Notes under the pieces: generated by a model
The model's input: only the letters and a program-made list of their open reading frames with translations
What the model was told of the DNA's origin: nothing
Database searches by the model: none
Assembly: GCA_003864495.1 (NCBI GenBank)
Contig: ML133455.1
Coordinates: 1,178,001 to 1,242,000, forward strand
Direction: 5' to 3'
From: Nemopilema nomurai
Lineage: Eukaryota > Cnidaria > Scyphozoa > Rhizostomeae > Rhizostomatidae
Length of the DNA stretch: 64,000 nt
Translations under genes and position numbers: made by a program
Shown here: piece after piece, positions 59,905 to 64,000 of the stretch
Layout of the letters: every line of letters begins with the position of its first letter
Position numbering within the stretch: position 1 is the first letter of the stretch

Positions 59905-60477
59905 AAGCAACCCAAAGACTTGCCAGAAGTTTTTGAAACAGTGACTTAATAACTTTGGAGGGAACACTAAAATTGTTTATGTTCAAGGTGATCACGACAT
60001 AATGATGAATCTGGAAGGGGTGGTAGTTGTTCAACGGTTGACAGCTTCTTACTTGACGCAGTTCTTTTAGGGCAAAGCTAATAATAACCTACACAGAAAA
60101 GCACAATGGACTATTTTCAAAGCATCAAGAACTCACTATTAAAAACTTCAGTTAAGTATTATAGCTATTAGAGTTTAGAATTATAAATCATATTAGTTTG
60201 GGAGGAAGATAGGCCTGAAAATCGAAATTAAAACAGCTTAGGGACGAATTCAAAAGTAAACAGCCGAAATCTGTACTAAAAGATTGCAAACATAACCCTA
60301 ATCTTTGACTCCTGCATTCCATTTCAAGGTTTTGCAAAACTATGTAACCTTGACTACTTTAACAAAAACTTTCAATATTCATTAGGCCATAAAATTCAAA
60401 TTCAAAATTCTCAAAACAACCCCCGCAGGATACTTTAGTTTCGCTGTGCAAATCCACGATTGAATCCAATATGCATT

Positions 60478-63400
60478 TCAGATAAGCACGACTCTTTCGT
60501 GCTGCAGGAAGATTCGTATTGTCTCCGTGCGGATATGCTTCTCTCCATAATCGCTTTTCATTCTATAAACTTTATTCAAACTGAATGGCAACCGAATTAC
60601 TCCCTCTCCATCACCTTCAGAAAGTTCAGTCGCATCCCTGATACAATCACAATTATGATCAACATGAAAGCATTTATTGTAAGCCTCGCTTTCGACTCTC
60701 TTTGCAAATATAGCCTCATTTTCATTTTCCTCCATAGGGTTACATTTCGTTTCACTTTCTGTTGTCTCTGCTGAATGATTAACATCGTATGAAGTTCTAC
60801 TTGTATCATCAAAGGCTCCTATCTCTTCGTCAAGATCTGGCTCCGGCCAAGGGAATATGCAAATAGTTCCTTCATAATGAACTTCACATGGATTCCTCTT
60901 TTGCTTGAGCTCTTCCTCAATATCCTCTCTCATCGGTCTTTTCCTGGAGAAGAATCGCCTTATAAATGACTTTAATCGCGATTTTTTTCCAGAAACGTTT
61001 TGTTCCAGAGTAACTCCATTAGAATTCGCGTCACCTTCCTTTATGATAGAAATTTGATAAAACCTCCCGTGATGCATTGCGGGGTGGCTCTCAAGTTCAT
61101 TTGCATTTCCATCAATAGGTTCCTCTTCCCCGACAGAATTCTCACCAGATTCTTCAATCTGTTTCCCTTCTTTATCCCTAACTGGTAAGTCATTATTTTC
61201 TTCGACTATTTTACAGTCTGTTAAGTCGAGTTCCTCCGTTCTGATAATTTCTCTTGCTTCGTTCCCCACATTCGTAAACACTTCTGGCCTTACTAGAGAT
61301 GCAGTAAGCACATGACCGTACTGAAAATCATCTTCCACCTCTTCCTTAAAACCATCATCTTCCTCATCAACCCTTTTAACTCCCAATTCACCAATCTCGC
61401 TTTCTTCTCCTAATCGTTCGTCAACATCTGCAAAAGAGTAGTTACTTTCATTGCAGTCATCTGATCTATCTTGCCGTTCAACCTCAACTTCAGGAAGCGA
61501 AGGCTTGCTAGAATCGGTTGCTTCCCCATCGATGCTTTTCTCTTCTGCAACTGCATTCTGTGCATTGATACCAAAAGAATCCACATTGTCCTCCACCAAA
61601 GGCCCTTCATCCTCAGATGGGCATTCTAACGGCGATGGCCTAACTTCATTGGCCACTGCTACGTTCTCACACGCATTGTCCACGATACTTTCATCAAAAC
61701 CCTCACAACCATCTGCTTCATTGCTGGTTTTTTCTTCGTCAACGACTTCTATGCCACCAGTTTCAACCCTTGCTAAATAACTCCCAATAAAGAGGTCTCC
61801 TTGTACATATTTCTTTTGGATGTCTTCTTCATTTGTTTGGCTGATCATTTCTGCATTTGAATCAACTGTGTTGTTGACGTTGTCATCTATGACTACGTCT
61901 CCATTGCGATGTAGGATCACATCTGGATGTTTGTTTATCTCTACATCGGCGCTGGGTGTGCTCGATCGGCTTGTCTGGTCACAAAGTCCATTTCCACTAG
62001 CCTCTTTGGGACTTCCAACGCTCTCCTTCCCATCTGCCTGCTGCTGATCCCCTGTGACGTAAAGATATGCCTTTGCTCTTGCAGACAAATTACATTCTCC
62101 ATCATCATCAGCATCTTCCGGCCCTTCCCCATTTGAAAGTTCTCTCGTCTGTTGATGGTTTTCCCTCGTCATATCAGATGGACTGACGTCATCAATAAAG
62201 ATTTCATTTAAATCGACACAGCCAAATCTGGTGCTGTCCCTCCTCGTTAAAGTGAATGGAGAGTCTCCTTCTACATCTTTTGAAAGCCATTTTGCCGAGA
62301 CAGCTGCAGTTTCTTCGGAGTTGCCTGCCGCTTTTGAATCTAAGTTCCTATCAATGTCTCCAATACCATTTCTGCTTGCACCACCTTCCTCAATCAATGA
62401 ATCTGCCTCCAAATGTTTAGGTTCATGGTTTAAAGAATTCATTGCATCGTCATCTTTGATATGAGCCTCGCCTTCACCATTGGATGCGAGGTTTAGAATA
62501 GTGACTGGCCTTTCACTTTCTGCTTCGCTTCTCCCTCCATTGAGTTGATAACCATGGCTAGCTGCTTTCCCCTTTGCATTTTTACTTATAAATCGGGGTT
62601 CAATTCCAGGGAGAGCAGATTGGACATCCTCCACCCTAGGCTTGATTTTCTGCGGTGTGCTTGTTATGAAACTGTCATTAATCATGTCATCATCAAATAC
62701 ATCGCCGTCAATAGGAGCAGTTTCATCAGCATCTACTTCGAGGTCGTCTAGAGCCAAGGGGCTCAGAATCTCTTCTCCAGAAGCAGATAAGTCTGAAGAC
62801 AATGACAGCCTCGTTTTCCGGTCCGGCAGGCTTTCGTCAGTAAAGGTTATCTCATAACCCCGCTTCGCTTTGAAACGCGCGTGCCTGATGTCTTCGTGGC
62901 TCTTGTATAATCGGGAATCCCCGTTGTTCCTGTTCAGTGAGCCAAAGTTATCAGACATACTCAAAATGTTCTCCTCAGAACTGGACTTTGGCCCTTGGCT
63001 TCCATTATAGTCAATGTCAACAATAAGCAAGTCGTTATCGTCTTCGAACGTTTCTTCGTACGAGTGTGTGAAATCTGCCGAATAGGTCAACTTGGACGAC
63101 GACTCCTTCCTCTGGCCTTTGTACCTGACTTCATAGTCGCTGATTGTCTTGTGCAGGCTCTGTTTGGCTCTCCGGTTCTTTGGGGACACACTAATGACCT
63201 CCTCTACACTTTTGAACCTCCTAAGCCCAAATTTCGGCCGCTGTTTGCTATAGCTGTTGCTGAGGCTGCCACTCCGTGATAGAGATTCCGGTGAATCACA
63301 GCCCCCCTGGGTGCCCTCTGCCCCTTTGTTCTCTTCCCCGTAGTCGATGTCAACAATCAAGATGTCGTCTTCATCCTCGAACGACTCTTCATATGACCGT

Positions 63401-63516
63401 GTGAAGTCAGCTGATAGAGTCAGCCTTGAAACTTTCGACTCCGCTGCTTCTTCTTTAAAGGAAATCTTGAAGCTTTTGTTTGTGTCCTTCAACTTGGTAA
63501 TAACTTCAGAGCTCAT
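60478..63516 (-). CDS. Gene A: large acidic protein, paralogue of gene B N-terminus
   Basis: An intact 1,012-codon frame from ATG 63516 (MSSEVITKLKD), with an in-frame TGA 12 bases upstream, to TGA 60478. A possible 5' UTR intron is suggested by GCAG|GTGAGC about 70 bp upstream and TTCAG just before the ATG. The first ~260 residues hold three ~105-residue repeats centred on RLTLSADFTRSYEESFEDED, KLTYSADFTHSYEETFEDDN and RLSLSSDLSASGEEIL. The first two are followed by LIVDIDY and the third by LEVDADE. Next come STPQKIKPR, about 550 acidic disordered residues, a basic segment SRLKSFIRRFFSRKRPMRED and a Pro/Trp piece (ICIFPWPEPDLDEE). The same order appears in gene B. There are no membrane segments or signal peptide. 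The family and function are unknown. The last codons could instead be read into an intron, so the 3' end is less certain. Confidence 0.78.
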   Translation of the reverse strand: MSSEVITKLKDTNKSFKISFKEEAAESKVSRLTLSADFTRSYEESFEDEDDILIVDIDYGEENKGAEGTQGGCDSPESLSRSGSLSNSYSKQRPKFGLRRFKSVEEVISVSPKNRRAKQSLHKTISDYEVRYKGQRKESSSKLTYSADFTHSYEETFEDDNDLLIVDIDYNGSQGPKSSSEENILSMSDNFGSLNRNNGDSRLYKSHEDIRHARFKAKRGYEITFTDESLPDRKTRLSLSSDLSASGEEILSPLALDDLEVDADETAPIDGDVFDDDMINDSFITSTPQKIKPRVEDVQSALPGIEPRFISKNAKGKAASHGYQLNGGRSEAESERPVTILNLASNGEGEAHIKDDDAMNSLNHEPKHLEADSLIEEGGASRNGIGDIDRNLDSKAAGNSEETAAVSAKWLSKDVEGDSPFTLTRRDSTRFGCVDLNEIFIDDVSPSDMTRENHQQTRELSNGEGPEDADDDGECNLSARAKAYLYVTGDQQQADGKESVGSPKEASGNGLCDQTSRSSTPSADVEINKHPDVILHRNGDVVIDDNVNNTVDSNAEMISQTNEEDIQKKYVQGDLFIGSYLARVETGGIEVVDEEKTSNEADGCEGFDESIVDNACENVAVANEVRPSPLECPSEDEGPLVEDNVDSFGINAQNAVAEEKSIDGEATDSSKPSLPEVEVERQDRSDDCNESNYSFADVDERLGEESEIGELGVKRVDEEDDGFKEEVEDDFQYGHVLTASLVRPEVFTNVGNEAREIIRTEELDLTDCKIVEENNDLPVRDKEGKQIEESGENSVGEEEPIDGNANELESHPAMHHGRFYQISIIKEGDANSNGVTLEQNVSGKKSRLKSFIRRFFSRKRPMREDIEEELKQKRNPCEVHYEGTICIFPWPEPDLDEEIGAFDDTSRTSYDVNHSAETTESETKCNPMEENENEAIFAKRVESEAYNKCFHVDHNCDCIRDATELSEGDGEGVIRLPFSLNKVYRMKSDYGEKHIRTETIRIFLQHERVVLI

Positions 63517-64000
63517 TCTGAATGATCACTCTGGCGTGAACTGAACTTTCCCTTTGACTCTACTCAATTAAGGCCCCCTTTTGCTCACCTGCAACGAAAC
63601 TGACTGTGTTCATATGCCTTTAGGTTTATTAGGTGCATATACGCTTGTAATTAGCATAGAATGACCAGTGGTCTGTGATTCACGGCGATCAGACAACAGA
63701 ATGTTACGATTCGAAGTAATCATATGCTTGCTTATGACGATCTCACAATCGCATGCTGCTGCGCAACAGCTGCATAATCACGGTGACGCAGCGACACAAT
63801 GATTAATAAAGTCAACAAACACGATCGCGTCTTCAATGCTCACCACAATTAAACTAGGCCGAAAGGCATATAGTGAAACTGATAAAGAAGTGGTCGACAG
63901 TGTTCATTAGCTATGTGCTCTTATAGTCGCCCTTAACAATCCAGATTCCATTCTTATGGACATTTGACATAGGACAATTGACGGAACACACACCCTTGAA
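63517..64000 (-). promoter_or_regulatory. Upstream region of gene A
   Basis: This is the 5' flank of gene A. It probably includes the transcription start and a short non-coding exon ending at the GCAG|GTGAGC donor near 63,590. I do not see a TATA box or CCAAT cluster comparable with the one at the PLK gene. Confidence 0.35.

Larger units (their letters stand above)
50727..60477. other. Intergenic region between genes B and A
   Basis: About 9.7 kb of AT-rich DNA with short unrelated frames only. It holds a possible hAT-type terminus near 53.5-53.6 kb, a hairpin-forming element at 58.38-58.46 kb and a MITE-like inverted repeat at 59.78-59.90 kb. A 13-base C run lies near 57,790. The gene B promoter must lie in the first kilobases above 50.73 kb, and I see no clear signals there. 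Confidence 0.5.

Noticed and set aside
63560..63625. Upstream ATG (MNTVSFVA) spliced to gene A
   Set aside because: Joining its donor to the acceptor before 63516 gives an immediate TGA, so the ATG at 63516 is preferred.

Overview
This is a piece of an animal nuclear genome. Genes are split by GT-AG introns, coding density is low, the DNA is AT-rich, and MITE-like elements and tandem repeats are common. There are no operons or bacterial-type features. I infer an invertebrate, most likely a cnidarian such as a coral or sea anemone. That guess rests on gene style and repeat style, not on a database search.

Layout. (1) 1-4.7 kb: intergenic, no gene found. (2) 4.74-13.71 kb, + strand: a Polo-like kinase gene of PLK1 type, ten coding exons read here by splice phase and homology. 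A cluster of four CCAAT boxes lies just upstream, as expected for a G2/M cell-cycle gene. Exon 3 carries one indel and exon 6 carries several. (3) 15.1-22.4 kb: a satellite of about 40 head-to-tail copies of a ~178-bp unit, with divergent edges, a homogenised core, two subtypes and a short dimeric higher-order block. (4) 25.06-50.73 kb, - strand: a giant repeat-rich gene ('gene B'). It has a ~14.7-kb 5' exon that includes about 20 near-identical 573-bp (191-aa) units and seven 150-bp (50-aa) units. Next comes an exon rich in a short E-L-x-x-V-R motif, then an exon with 28 copies of an 18-aa motif containing Y-L-S-M. If intact, the product would be roughly 6,700 residues, mostly acidic and probably disordered. 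(5) 50.7-60.4 kb: intergenic, with small inverted-repeat elements. (6) 60.48-63.52 kb, - strand: 'gene A', a 1,012-residue single-exon reading frame. It shares, in the same order, several unusual motifs with the N-terminal part of gene B.

Main interpretation. Genes A and B look like tandem paralogues of an unrecognised family of large acidic proteins. In gene B, several different short modules were amplified independently (573, 150 and 54 bp). I do not recognise the family and assign no function. The 573-bp copies differ from each other mainly by small indels rather than substitutions, and there are isolated homopolymer indels in PLK exon 3 and near 48.80 kb. I therefore think many of the frameshifts are consensus errors in a long-read assembly, not biological decay, but reads or transcripts are needed to settle this.
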